Source of the DNA: Deltaproteobacteria bacterium
GTDB taxonomy: Bacteria > Desulfobacterota > Dissulfuribacteria > Dissulfuribacterales > Dissulfuribacteraceae
Length of the DNA: 38,067 bases
Direction of reading: 5' to 3'
NCBI GenBank assembly: GCA_015494155.1
Contig: WGBU01000109.1
Coordinates: 1 to 38,067, forward strand
Position 1 is the stretch's first letter; the number at the start of each line of letters is the position of its first letter. Below the pieces are notes generated by a model. That model did not search any database. It was not told where the DNA came from and worked only from the letters and a program-made list of their open reading frames with translations. Below are positions 17,219 through 25,158 of this stretch, piece by piece. The position numbers were made by a program, and so were the translations under genes.

Positions 17219-18379
17219 CAAGGTTATATCCAGAGATATCTTACCGATCATATCTTAAAGCGGCTCAGATACTATCCTGCCGTGGCGCTTCTTGGTCCAA
17301 GACAATGCGGTAAAACCACCCTTGCAAAACACATCATCTCAAAGATAAAGAATGCAGTTTACCTGGACCTTGAGCGTCCAGTGGATGCCAACAAACTCAG
17401 GGACCCTGAGGTCTTCTTTGAACTTAACCGTGAAAAACTCATTTGCCTTGATGAGATCCAGGTATTGCCGGATATTTTTACTGCACTAAGACCCATCCTT
17501 GATGAAGAGGGGCGAAATGGAAGGGTCTTCATTTTGGGCTCTGCGTCCCGTGAACTGGTTCACCAGAGTAGCGAGAGCCTTGCTGGCCGAATCAGTTATC
17601 TTGAGCTCACGCCATTTACCCTGGATGAAGTAGGTGAAAATGCACTCTACACCCTATGGTTGCGTGGAGGTTTTCCAAGGAGCTTTCTTGCGCCTGATGA
17701 TAGGGTGAGCTTTGAGTGGAGGGAGGATTTCATAAGAACATTCCTTGAAAGGGACATTCCACAACTTGGCTTCAGGATTCCAGCCGCCTCCATAAGAAGG
17801 CTATGGCAAATGTGCGCGCACATGCACGGCCAGCTACTGAATGCATCGCTAATAGGCGAGGCCATTGGAAAGAGCCATCACACAGTAAAGTCTTATATGG
17901 ACATCCTATCTGAGACCTTTATCTTGCGCCTCCTCCCACCGTTTCATTCAAATATCAGAAAAAGACTCTTCAAATCGCCCAAGATATTCATAAGGGATAC
18001 TGGGTTGCTCCACTGCCTCCTTGGAATAGAGGACCATAATGATCTTCTAGGTCATCCCGTTTTCGGGGCATCCTGGGAAGGACTTGTCATCGAATCCATC
18101 GTCTCAAGGACTCCGGACTGGCAACACTATTTTTACAGGACTAGAACAGGTGTGGAAATTGACTTGATACTCAAAAAGGGGCGGCGCATGATTGCCATTG
18201 AATGCAAGGCAACCAGTTCTCCCAGTCCTACTAAAGGTTTCTGGCAGGCCCTTAAAGAACTCGAGATCAAGGACGCCTACATAGTTGCCCCTGTATCTGA
18301 AAGCTACCCCATAGAGAAGGGGGTAAAGGTGGTCTCATTACATGATGCTATAAAATTGTTCTCAAGTGAAAAGGCATAG
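17216..18379 (+). CDS. AAA ATPase with DUF4143 C-terminal domain
   Basis: 387 residues. Walker A is LLGPRQCGKTTLA (about residues 25-38), Walker B is LICLDEIQ, followed by a GSASRELV sensor-1 segment. A winged-helix-like linker (LIGEAIGKSHHTVKSYMDIL) leads into the DUF4143 domain with a nuclease-like core: IFIRDTGLLH, ASWEGLVIESIV, YFYRTRTGVEIDLIL and IAIECKA, reminiscent of the PD-(D/E)XK fold. Members are common, scattered between genomes and functionally unresolved. It stands alone between the two signalling units and is flanked by small repeats, so it looks like an inserted module. No Shine-Dalgarno is obvious; the start lies within a palindrome. A MITE-like element begins at the last base of its stop codon. 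Confidence 0.88.
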   Translation: MQGYIQRYLTDHILKRLRYYPAVALLGPRQCGKTTLAKHIISKIKNAVYLDLERPVDANKLRDPEVFFELNREKLICLDEIQVLPDIFTALRPILDEEGRNGRVFILGSASRELVHQSSESLAGRISYLELTPFTLDEVGENALYTLWLRGGFPRSFLAPDDRVSFEWREDFIRTFLERDIPQLGFRIPAASIRRLWQMCAHMHGQLLNASLIGEAIGKSHHTVKSYMDILSETFILRLLPPFHSNIRKRLFKSPKIFIRDTGLLHCLLGIEDHNDLLGHPVFGASWEGLVIESIVSRTPDWQHYFYRTRTGVEIDLILKKGRRMIAIECKATSSPSPTKGFWQALKELEIKDAYIVAPVSESYPIEKGVKVVSLHDAIKLFSSEKA

Positions 18380-18497
18380 AGTCTGTCTCGCAAACATGAA
18401 TTTTTGACTTGGTGCCACTAAATATTGAACGAATAGCAATATCGTCCTACTATATACTGTATATAATTTCGTCCAAATAAGTTTGCGGGACAAACTC
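18379..18497. mobile_element. MITE-like element with 17-bp imperfect terminal inverted repeats
   Basis: Left end GAGTCTGTCTCGCAAAC and the right end (read inward) GAGTTTGTCCCGCAAAC match at 15 of 17 positions. The 119-bp element is flanked by the 4-bp direct repeat CATA (18375-18378 and 18498-18501), a possible target duplication. No protein is encoded. Its insertion point overlaps the TAG of the ATPase gene. No transposase with matching ends is in the window. Confidence 0.6.
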
Positions 18498-18509
18498 CAT
18501 AGTCTTTTA

Positions 18510-18612
18510 CTTAAATCATGCAACTGGTGAGTTTGCTCAAGATTCGAGGCGCTTTCCTGTATAATACCTATACAGAGCGAGGGGTGAAGGCATACAGCCG
18601 CGCAGGATTTAG
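18510..18612. repeat. Intergenic repeat, copy 3 (degenerate)
   Basis: Begins CTTAAATCATGCA and ends CGCAGGATTTAG, diverged versions of the ends at 190-296 and 13754-13975. It shares GATTCGAG with copy 2 and GCGAGGGGTGAAGGCATA with copy 1, with about 25 extra bases between them. With the MITE-like element it fills the 315-base gap 18380-18694; the remaining 80 bases before the next gene show nothing distinctive. Confidence 0.65.
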
Positions 18613-18694
18613 TTAGCAGTTTACTAATTAGTTTAATTGGCTTACACTGAATTCAAGTCAGGTTCAAAACGAACATTTGAAGACGGCTGATAGC

Positions 18695-19591
18695 ATGAGA
18701 TTGATCCCCGCCATACTTTTATGCCTTATGGCCATGTTTTTAAACTCTTGTTCAGGCGAGAAGGGCAGGGACGAACAGGTAATCCGGTTAGACAAACTTG
18801 AAAAGATATCAGAAGAGGTCCCCATTTCAAAGACTTACAACAAGGGATTCGTGGTGGCGATTGCCGCAATCATCTCACCAGAAGGCACTGCCTCCTCCTA
18901 TGACCTGCTTCTGGAATATATCTCCCATAAGACCGGGCAACCGGTAAAACTGGTGCAAAGGCGCACATACTCTGAGATAAACAAGCTCATTGCCACCGGG
19001 TCTGTGGATCTCGCCTTCGTGTGCACAGGTGCATACATAAACAGCAAGGGAGGTACCATGAACATCCTGGCGGTCCCGGTGGTAAACGGGAAGACCACCT
19101 ATAAGGCCCTTGTAATCACCAGCAGGGATTCGGGGATATCCAGTTTTAAAGACCTCAGGGGAAAGACTTTTGCCTTTACAGACCCCCTGTCAAATACCGG
19201 ATATTTCTATCCAATTTCCCTCATTAGAGGGCTTGGCGAGACCCCCAATAACTTCTTTAAAGACACTTTTTTTACCTACAGCCATGACAAAGCCATCGTA
19301 GCGGTGGCACAGGGGATAGCTGATGGGGCGAGCGTTGACAACATAGTCTTTCAGAACCTCATAAAGAGGAAACCAGACATGGCCCGTCAATTAAAGATAA
19401 TACATGAGTCAAAGGAGTTTCCAATGCCCCCTGTGGTTGTGCCCAAAGACCTTCCAGTCCCTGAGCAGCTCATACTCAAAAAGCTTTTCTTGAAGATGCA
19501 CAGAGACCCCCTTGGCCAGGAGGCACTGAAGAAGATCGGGGTGGAGAGGTTCGTTCAGCCAGACATGAGCTTGTATTCCAGGGCAATTTAG
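18695..19591 (+). CDS. PhnD/TtrS-like periplasmic binding lipoprotein (signalling unit 2)
   Basis: 298 residues from ATG 18695; a TTG six codons upstream is possible but gives a poorer signal peptide. The lipobox FLNSC lies near residue 19, so it is membrane-anchored in the periplasm. The body repeats the motifs of the paralogue at 16096: IISPEGTASSYDLLLEYI, QRRTYSEINKLI, DLAFVCTGAY, FTDPLSNTGYFYP and GIADGASVDNIVF. The kinase gene follows after 7 bases. As in unit 1, no transport genes accompany it, which supports a ligand-sensing role feeding the kinase. The two proteins differ mainly in the N-terminal linker, so related but perhaps not identical ligands are expected. Confidence 0.87.
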   Translation: MRLIPAILLCLMAMFLNSCSGEKGRDEQVIRLDKLEKISEEVPISKTYNKGFVVAIAAIISPEGTASSYDLLLEYISHKTGQPVKLVQRRTYSEINKLIATGSVDLAFVCTGAYINSKGGTMNILAVPVVNGKTTYKALVITSRDSGISSFKDLRGKTFAFTDPLSNTGYFYPISLIRGLGETPNNFFKDTFFTYSHDKAIVAVAQGIADGASVDNIVFQNLIKRKPDMARQLKIIHESKEFPMPPVVVPKDLPVPEQLILKKLFLKMHRDPLGQEALKKIGVERFVQPDMSLYSRAI

Positions 19592-19598
19592 CTCAACC

Positions 19599-21026
19599 AT
19601 GAAAAGAGCTATAGAGACAGCCTGGAGATGGGCAGAGGCCGTACCATTAAGGATCAAGATCATAGGAATGGTTATAGGGATATCCTGTTTCATTGGCGCC
19701 ATCTCCGTGTATCTGGTGAAAATAGGAATAAGTGAGGAGTTGTCGCGGCAATTGAGGGAGAGGAGTTGCTCAGCCGCAAGGGAGCTGGCCTCAAGGGCCA
19801 CCGAATATATTCTCCTAAATGACAGATACAATCTCACAAGGCTCTTAAAGGACGCCGTCAAGAACAGGCCAGATCTTAGATATGCCTTCGTTCTTACCCT
19901 TGATGGCAAGGTCCTTGCCCACTCCTTTGAAGGCGGTTTCCCCACCGATCTCCTCAAGATTAAGTACAGGAAATTTCAGGATAAAGAGTCCCCCAGGGCG
20001 CTGCATACCAACGAAGGCCCCGTGTGGGAGTGCATGGCGCCTATCATGAATGGAGACCTTGGCGTCGTAAAGGCAGGGGTCTCAACAACGAGGGCCGGGC
20101 AGGCGCTAAAAGGCCTTGTGGTAAACATTGCCCTTACCACCATCTTGACTGCAGTACTTGGCATACTTGGCGCCTCTTTTTTGACATTCTTGATAGTAAA
20201 TCCAGTAAAAAAACTCCTGGAGGGGACCAAGAGGATAGAGTCCGGCGACTATTCTGTCCGGCTACCCAGCGGACCGGGCGATGAGATTGGGAAACTGGTC
20301 ACTGCATTCAACACCATGGCCACCAAGCTTGAAGAGGCAAGACGCGACAGGATGGACCGTGAGGCCATGAGGAAGAGGTTTCTCCAGGCGGTCATAAGGG
20401 CCCAGGAGGAGGAGAGGAGCCGTTTTTCAAGGGAGTTACACGACCAGGTGGGCCAGTTTCTGGCGTCCATAAAGATTGATCTAAAGCTTATAGAAAAGGC
20501 CAGGGACAAAAAGGAGCTCTACCAGCGCATAGAAAGGCTTAGATCAACACTTTCAACTGAGATCGAGGCAATCCGTGCACTTTCCCTGGAGCTAAGGCCC
20601 CGCATCCTTGATGACATGGGACTTAAAGAGGCCCTGGAAAACTATGCCAGGGCCTTTTCCAAGCGCCATGGCATAGATGTGGATTTGATCTTTTTGGGCT
20701 TTGACGGGAAAAGGCCGCCCCCCGAGTATGAGACATGTCTTTACAGGATATGCCAGGAGGCATTGAGCAATGTTGCAAGACATGCCCGGGCACGCTCAGT
20801 CACCATAATCCTCGAGAAGGTGGGCAAGGAGATAAGGGCGGTTATAGATGATGACGGGATAGGCTTTGATAAAAGTTCTGTGGAGCCTCACAAATTGGGA
20901 CTCTATGGCATGTCTGAAAGGGTTGCCTTAAGGGGCGGCAAGTTCCATATAGAATCAAAAAGGGGACGGGGCACCACTATTTCCTTTTCCATGCCATTAG
21001 GAGAGCAAAAGGGCCATGAAGCATAA
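19599..21026 (+). CDS. HisKA_3-type sensor histidine kinase (signalling unit 2)
   Basis: 475 residues. Membrane helices at about 19-42 and 173-200 enclose an extracytoplasmic sensor with Cys57 (SCSAARELASRA) and Cys145 (PVWECMAPI), at the same places as in the kinase of unit 1. HAMP follows (about 201-255), then phospho-acceptor His281 in RFSRELHDQVGQ and a HATPase domain with IDDDGIGF and GLYGMSERV. The regulator gene overlaps its last 11 bases. Domain order and conserved sequence show that units 1 and 2 came from one duplication, now in opposite orientations. Confidence 0.92.
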   Translation: MKRAIETAWRWAEAVPLRIKIIGMVIGISCFIGAISVYLVKIGISEELSRQLRERSCSAARELASRATEYILLNDRYNLTRLLKDAVKNRPDLRYAFVLTLDGKVLAHSFEGGFPTDLLKIKYRKFQDKESPRALHTNEGPVWECMAPIMNGDLGVVKAGVSTTRAGQALKGLVVNIALTTILTAVLGILGASFLTFLIVNPVKKLLEGTKRIESGDYSVRLPSGPGDEIGKLVTAFNTMATKLEEARRDRMDREAMRKRFLQAVIRAQEEERSRFSRELHDQVGQFLASIKIDLKLIEKARDKKELYQRIERLRSTLSTEIEAIRALSLELRPRILDDMGLKEALENYARAFSKRHGIDVDLIFLGFDGKRPPPEYETCLYRICQEALSNVARHARARSVTIILEKVGKEIRAVIDDDGIGFDKSSVEPHKLGLYGMSERVALRGGKFHIESKRGRGTTISFSMPLGEQKGHEA

Positions 21027-21675
21027 GAGACACACTGTTGTAATAGTAGACGATCACTCAGTGCTTGTGGCAGGTCTAAAGATGCTCCTTGAGTCTGAGG
21101 AAGACATAGAGGTGGTGGGGACTGCATCCAATGCTCAGGAGGCCCTGGATGTCACCCGCCAGAAGAGGCCCCACTGCATTCTCCTGGACATCTCCCTTCC
21201 AGGGGAAAGCGGCCTTGATATCATTCAAGAATTAAAACACCTCTCTCCTCAAAGCCGCATCCTCATTCTTACCATGCACGAGGAACAGGGCTATCTTTCC
21301 AGGGCCTTGAGCCATGGGGCAAATGGATTCGTCTTAAAAAAGGCCATGGACGTGGATTTGATCTATGCAATCAGGGCGGTATTGAGGGGAGAGACATATG
21401 TGGATCCCCGCATGATCAAAGAGATCATCCATGAACGGGACATGAGGTATAGAGATAAGACCTGGGAAGAATTGAGCCCCAGGGAGAAGCAGGTGCTCAT
21501 CGGGGTGGCCAGGGGATATTCCAACAAAGAGATGGCCGACCTCTATCATCTAAGCGAAAAGACCATTGCAACATACAGGGCCAGGGCATGTTTTAAGCTG
21601 GGGATATCCAAGCGTTCAGAGATAGTAAGGATGGTAATGGAGAAGGGGCTTTTAAAGACCCAGGATTTCATGTAG
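21016..21675 (+). CDS. NarL/FixJ-family response regulator (signalling unit 2)
   Basis: 219 residues with receiver Asp58 (LLDISLP), VDDH acidic pair, and a C-terminal LuxR helix-turn-helix (LSPREKQVLIGVARGYSNKEMAD). ATG 21016 overlaps the kinase gene. It is directly upstream of the second respiratory operon on the same strand, and the box ATTTCCCCCTACAAAT begins two bases after its stop codon. Relation to the regulator at 13976 is close through the receiver and the helix-turn-helix, with a shorter linker, so cross-talk at shared DNA sites is possible. Confidence 0.93.
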   Translation: MKHKRHTVVIVDDHSVLVAGLKMLLESEEDIEVVGTASNAQEALDVTRQKRPHCILLDISLPGESGLDIIQELKHLSPQSRILILTMHEEQGYLSRALSHGANGFVLKKAMDVDLIYAIRAVLRGETYVDPRMIKEIIHERDMRYRDKTWEELSPREKQVLIGVARGYSNKEMADLYHLSEKTIATYRARACFKLGISKRSEIVRMVMEKGLLKTQDFM

Positions 21676-21887
21676 GATTTCCCCCTACAAATCATCTAAC
21701 TTTCTCCTCTATTCCCCAAACCCCACTTCTTTAGAATCAGCTTTAGTAAGCAATTAATAGCTATAATACAAATAAAAAGGAGGAAAAACATGACGTAACA
21801 GGCAAAGACTGAACTTTTGGGTTGGGGCAAAGGCATTGTTCTCCCTTATGGGATCAGAACAAATGGTTTGGCAAAAGAGGAGGTAAA
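21671..21887 (+). promoter_or_regulatory. Upstream region of the second respiratory operon
   Basis: The start holds TGTAGG-N7-CCTACA (21671-21689), an inverted repeat containing the shared TTTCCCCCTACA box. Further on a TATAAT (21762-21767) lies in AT-rich sequence without a convincing -35. A strong AAGGAGG then precedes ATG-ACG-TAA (21790-21798), a two-codon start-stop reading frame about 90 bases before the decaheme gene. Confidence 0.4.
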
Positions 21888-22775
21888 ATGAAGGACATAT
21901 TTATAAGACGGGCAAGGCTTCCTTCCATCATCATGGGCACACTTCTTTTTTTTGTGTGTCCATTTTTTTTGTGGAAGGGATCGGTTCTGGCAAAGAGTCC
22001 TTGTTCTGAGTGTCATTCAGAGCAGGTAGAGGCCCTCATGAAAGGGCCACACAGGGGGGTTGTGGCAGAAGGCGCTTCATTTTGTGAGGCGTGTCACGGC
22101 GATGCCGCAAGGCACCTCGAGTCCAATGAGGCCCAGGACATCCGGGGGGGCGCAGCCCTTTCAAAAACACCACTGGACGCCAGGGATAAAATGTGCCTCA
22201 ACTGCCACGCCTCTGATTTCCAGCACGAAGAACTATCGCCACACTCAGGCAAAGTCTCGTGCTGGGACTGTCACAGGGACGCAGCCCTGCACTTTGAGGT
22301 GGAGACACACCGCACGAAAACGGCAAAAGACCACACCACATGGAGGCTTTGTACCGAGTGCCACAAGACGGTCTCAGCCCAGTTCAGGCTCCAGTACAGG
22401 CACCCTGTGGAAGAGGGGATAATGGACTGTACAGACTGCCACGACATACACGGAAAAGGAGGCGGAGAAGACGCCATGAGGGCCGCGTGCATAAAGTGTC
22501 ATCCAGAGCAGCGTGGGCCGTATCTGTTTGAACATCCCCCGGCAGCCAAGGGATGCACCACCTGTCACAGGCCCCACGGTTCATGGAACAGGACACTCCT
22601 TGCGAGCAATGGAAACGGCATGTGCCTTACCTGCCATCTCCAGTCCAATTTCCCTGGCGTTGGGAGGATCCCCCACAATTTCAAGCTGAACGCCGGGGCC
22701 AGGTGCTGGGATTGCCATTCACAGGTGCATGGCTCCAACACCACGCCTGATTTCAATCCAAGAGGGAGGAGGTAG
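21888..22775 (+). CDS. Decaheme c-type cytochrome, MtrA/DmsE-like
   Basis: 295 residues from ATG 21888, preferred over an upstream frame start because GAGGAGG lies just before it and a signal peptide follows (about residues 1-35). Ten CxxCH motifs are evenly distributed (CSECH, CEACH, CLNCH, CWDCH, CTECH, CTDCH, CIKCH, CTTCH, CLTCH, CWDCH). The size and heme number match MtrA/DmsE cytochromes, which run as a wire through an MtrB-type barrel. The next gene, 2 bases downstream, is such a barrel. Expected role: carry electrons across the outer membrane to or from the molybdoenzyme encoded three genes on, as in DmsEFAB of Shewanella. Confidence 0.92.
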   Translation: MKDIFIRRARLPSIIMGTLLFFVCPFFLWKGSVLAKSPCSECHSEQVEALMKGPHRGVVAEGASFCEACHGDAARHLESNEAQDIRGGAALSKTPLDARDKMCLNCHASDFQHEELSPHSGKVSCWDCHRDAALHFEVETHRTKTAKDHTTWRLCTECHKTVSAQFRLQYRHPVEEGIMDCTDCHDIHGKGGGEDAMRAACIKCHPEQRGPYLFEHPPAAKGCTTCHRPHGSWNRTLLASNGNGMCLTCHLQSNFPGVGRIPHNFKLNAGARCWDCHSQVHGSNTTPDFNPRGRR

Positions 22776-22777
22776 CC

Positions 22778-24727
22778 ATGAAGAAAATCCTAATAGTCTT
22801 TGTTATTGTGTGTATGGCCCTCGCCCCCCACCTGACATGGTCTTCAGAAGAGACTGAAGGAAATACCATCGCAGTGGGAGTCCAGGGGATTTTCCCAGAC
22901 GATGACAGCAATAAATTCCAGGAAGACAATCAGGCCGGCCGTCCAGGCGTCTTTCTGGAAGAACTGGAGTTTCAAAGGGCTGGCCAAAAAGTCAATGTCG
23001 GTCTCACAGGAAGGTTTACCACTGGAAGATCGGGGTGGCTGGACCTAAAAGTGCAAGGGGACAAATGGGCCACCGGGATCATCACAAGGGTCTTCAACAC
23101 CTGGTACGACACGTCCTTTGCCCCGGACATCCTTCCCTCTGGCACCCGTGTGGACGAACTCTATCCGGAGGATACCGGGCTTGATGATGCAATTGGGGAG
23201 TCTGAGCCTAGATTCGAACGCAAGATGGCAGAGCTCTTTCTTACATACCGATTTTCACTGGCCAACAGGATTACCCTAAGGGCTGGGGTATATGATGGTT
23301 ATGGGGAAAGGGTCCCGAGCATAGGTGGATTTTCCATCTCAGATGTGGGGTCTCCTGCTTTCTATACAGCAGGCCTTGAAAAGATAGAATCTCAGTCCAC
23401 ATGGATTTCCGTGGATGGAAAGTTTAAGACGGCCAAACACCTAAACATCAATATCTACGGTGAGCTAAGAGACGACGACACTGAAAACCAGTTCTTCATG
23501 CCCGCCTTTGGGACGGCTTCCCTCCTAGACATCAATTACTGGAAGGATGCCCAGGAGACCACAAGCGGACTTCTGGCCGTAAATACCAGTTGGGATACAG
23601 ATGGTTACAGTATAAAAGGCGGCGCATCGTTTTCAAAGGCCGGCACAGACCCAGACAATTCCGACTCAAGGGTGGATGAGACAGGTGCCCTTCTCCAGCA
23701 GGGACTGGCCACCCGGGGAGGGGACATAGATTCCGAGTCCTTCGGAGGGGCACTTGGAGGCATCCTCAGGATAAGGCCATGGCTCACTGCCTCTCTTTCC
23801 TTTGATCTCATGAACCTGGATCAGAACGGGGATTTGGGCCTCTTTAATGGGAATACAGTGGTCCCTGAAAAGAGCAATGTGGATACCAACCGCGTGGGAG
23901 GGACTGGTGAGATCAGGATCATAAGGGGTGTGTTCTGGTCAAGGCTCCAGTTAAGGGTCGTCCATGAACAGACCGACAGGGATGAATCCCTGGACACCTT
24001 TCTTCAGAAGACCACAGAGACCGACGACAGGGTCTCAGTGAGGCTCGATGCCTCCTACAGGGCCACTAGGAGGGGAGAGGTGGCCGGCTGGATCGGGTAT
24101 GAGAACAGGACCTTTGAAGTGGATGTGGATGAACTGGTTAATGGCTATGCCCTGGACGAGTGGCAATCAGACACGTTTCATGGAGGCCTATCCTACCTTT
24201 ATACCAGGGATGCCATAAGGGCAGGGCTCAATGCGAACTTCAAGGCCACAAGCTTTGATGCTGAACCACCTGTGGCATATCCACTCTTTGACCCTTCCAT
24301 CTCACTGGACTCCGAAGACTATGACGTAAACCTCTTAAGGATTGCAGGCACCCTGATCTGGGCCTTTGAAAGGGGGAGCATCTGTGCGGAACTGGGGTGG
24401 CTGCGGGATGACTTCAGTATGCCCACCCCTGATGACTCCGACGGATACGCCCTTACAGATGAGACCATAGACGGGGTGGTGTTCGCCTTCGACGGCCAAC
24501 TGGGGCTCTGGCAAGGGGCAGAGGCCACGGGTCACTTTGAAATAGTAAACGACAGTTCAGATCTCGATAACACCCTTATAAGGACGTATCTCGAGCTTCA
24601 ACAACTCATCCGAAAGGACCTCACCCTTTTCGGCCGCCTCTCATACTGGGACTACAATGACGATCAGGCCGGGGCCGACGAATACAGCACCACGGCCATT
24701 TCAATAGGGATAAAGATAAAATTTTAG
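22778..24727 (+). CDS. MtrB/DmsF-like outer-membrane beta-barrel
   Basis: 649 residues with signal peptide (about 1-23), then a long run of amphipathic beta strands ending IGIKIKF (terminal Phe). Length and position right after an MtrA/DmsE-type decaheme cytochrome identify it as the sheath of a porin-cytochrome conduit (MtrB/PioB family). No N-terminal CxxC pair like that of Shewanella MtrB is seen, so it resembles the simpler forms. AGGAGG 5 bases before ATG. It would hold the decaheme cytochrome in the outer membrane so that electrons can reach the cell surface. Confidence 0.87.
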   Translation: MKKILIVFVIVCMALAPHLTWSSEETEGNTIAVGVQGIFPDDDSNKFQEDNQAGRPGVFLEELEFQRAGQKVNVGLTGRFTTGRSGWLDLKVQGDKWATGIITRVFNTWYDTSFAPDILPSGTRVDELYPEDTGLDDAIGESEPRFERKMAELFLTYRFSLANRITLRAGVYDGYGERVPSIGGFSISDVGSPAFYTAGLEKIESQSTWISVDGKFKTAKHLNINIYGELRDDDTENQFFMPAFGTASLLDINYWKDAQETTSGLLAVNTSWDTDGYSIKGGASFSKAGTDPDNSDSRVDETGALLQQGLATRGGDIDSESFGGALGGILRIRPWLTASLSFDLMNLDQNGDLGLFNGNTVVPEKSNVDTNRVGGTGEIRIIRGVFWSRLQLRVVHEQTDRDESLDTFLQKTTETDDRVSVRLDASYRATRRGEVAGWIGYENRTFEVDVDELVNGYALDEWQSDTFHGGLSYLYTRDAIRAGLNANFKATSFDAEPPVAYPLFDPSISLDSEDYDVNLLRIAGTLIWAFERGSICAELGWLRDDFSMPTPDDSDGYALTDETIDGVVFAFDGQLGLWQGAEATGHFEIVNDSSDLDNTLIRTYLELQQLIRKDLTLFGRLSYWDYNDDQAGADEYSTTAISIGIKIKF

Positions 24728-24741
24728 ATAAGGAGGAAACC

Positions 24742-25143
24742 ATGATTCCATCAAGACATTCAAGGCTAAAAAGTGGGGTGCTGGCCGCTGTGATAGGCCT
24801 TTCGGTCCTTTTTTCATGCGGCCTTTTACGGGCAGAGAATCTCCTTTCAGTCCACGATCCAACGAGTGTGGGCTATGACGGGGATTGTTTGAAATGCCAT
24901 TCAGAGGTCCTTCAAGAAAAGACCAAGGACCCAAGGATCCCGTCATTTCACCAGGCGATGCTGCCGTTCACTCCAGGGTATAACCCCACCGTTGGGGCAA
25001 CAAACAATACGTGTATAGCATGTCATCAATACATAGACATCGATATGGATTCAGGCGGGGCCTTGAGAAAGCACGTTGACCCCATGCTCTGTGCCCTTTG
25101 CCATGGGCCAGCCGGTCCTGCACCAGTCTACTACACCAGGTAA
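24742..25143 (+). CDS. Small triheme c-type cytochrome
   Basis: 133 residues with a signal peptide (about 1-32; a Cys in the hydrophobic part, FSCG, could even be lipidated) and three CxxCH sites (CLKCH, CIACH, CALCH). One CxxCH lies near the N-terminus and the other two towards the C-terminal half, separated by a non-heme stretch (GYNPTVGATNN). It lies between the MtrB-like barrel and the molybdoenzyme and probably relays electrons between the decaheme wire and the 4Fe-4S subunit. Good ribosome site (AGGAGG). No close named family recognised. Confidence 0.85.
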   Translation: MIPSRHSRLKSGVLAAVIGLSVLFSCGLLRAENLLSVHDPTSVGYDGDCLKCHSEVLQEKTKDPRIPSFHQAMLPFTPGYNPTVGATNNTCIACHQYIDIDMDSGGALRKHVDPMLCALCHGPAGPAPVYYTR

Positions 25144-25158
25144 GGGAGGTGAGATATC

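Noticed and set aside
19409-19957. 182-codon minus-strand open frame across the sensor genes
   Set aside because: Shadow of the binding lipoprotein and kinase on the plus strand, which have clear domains.
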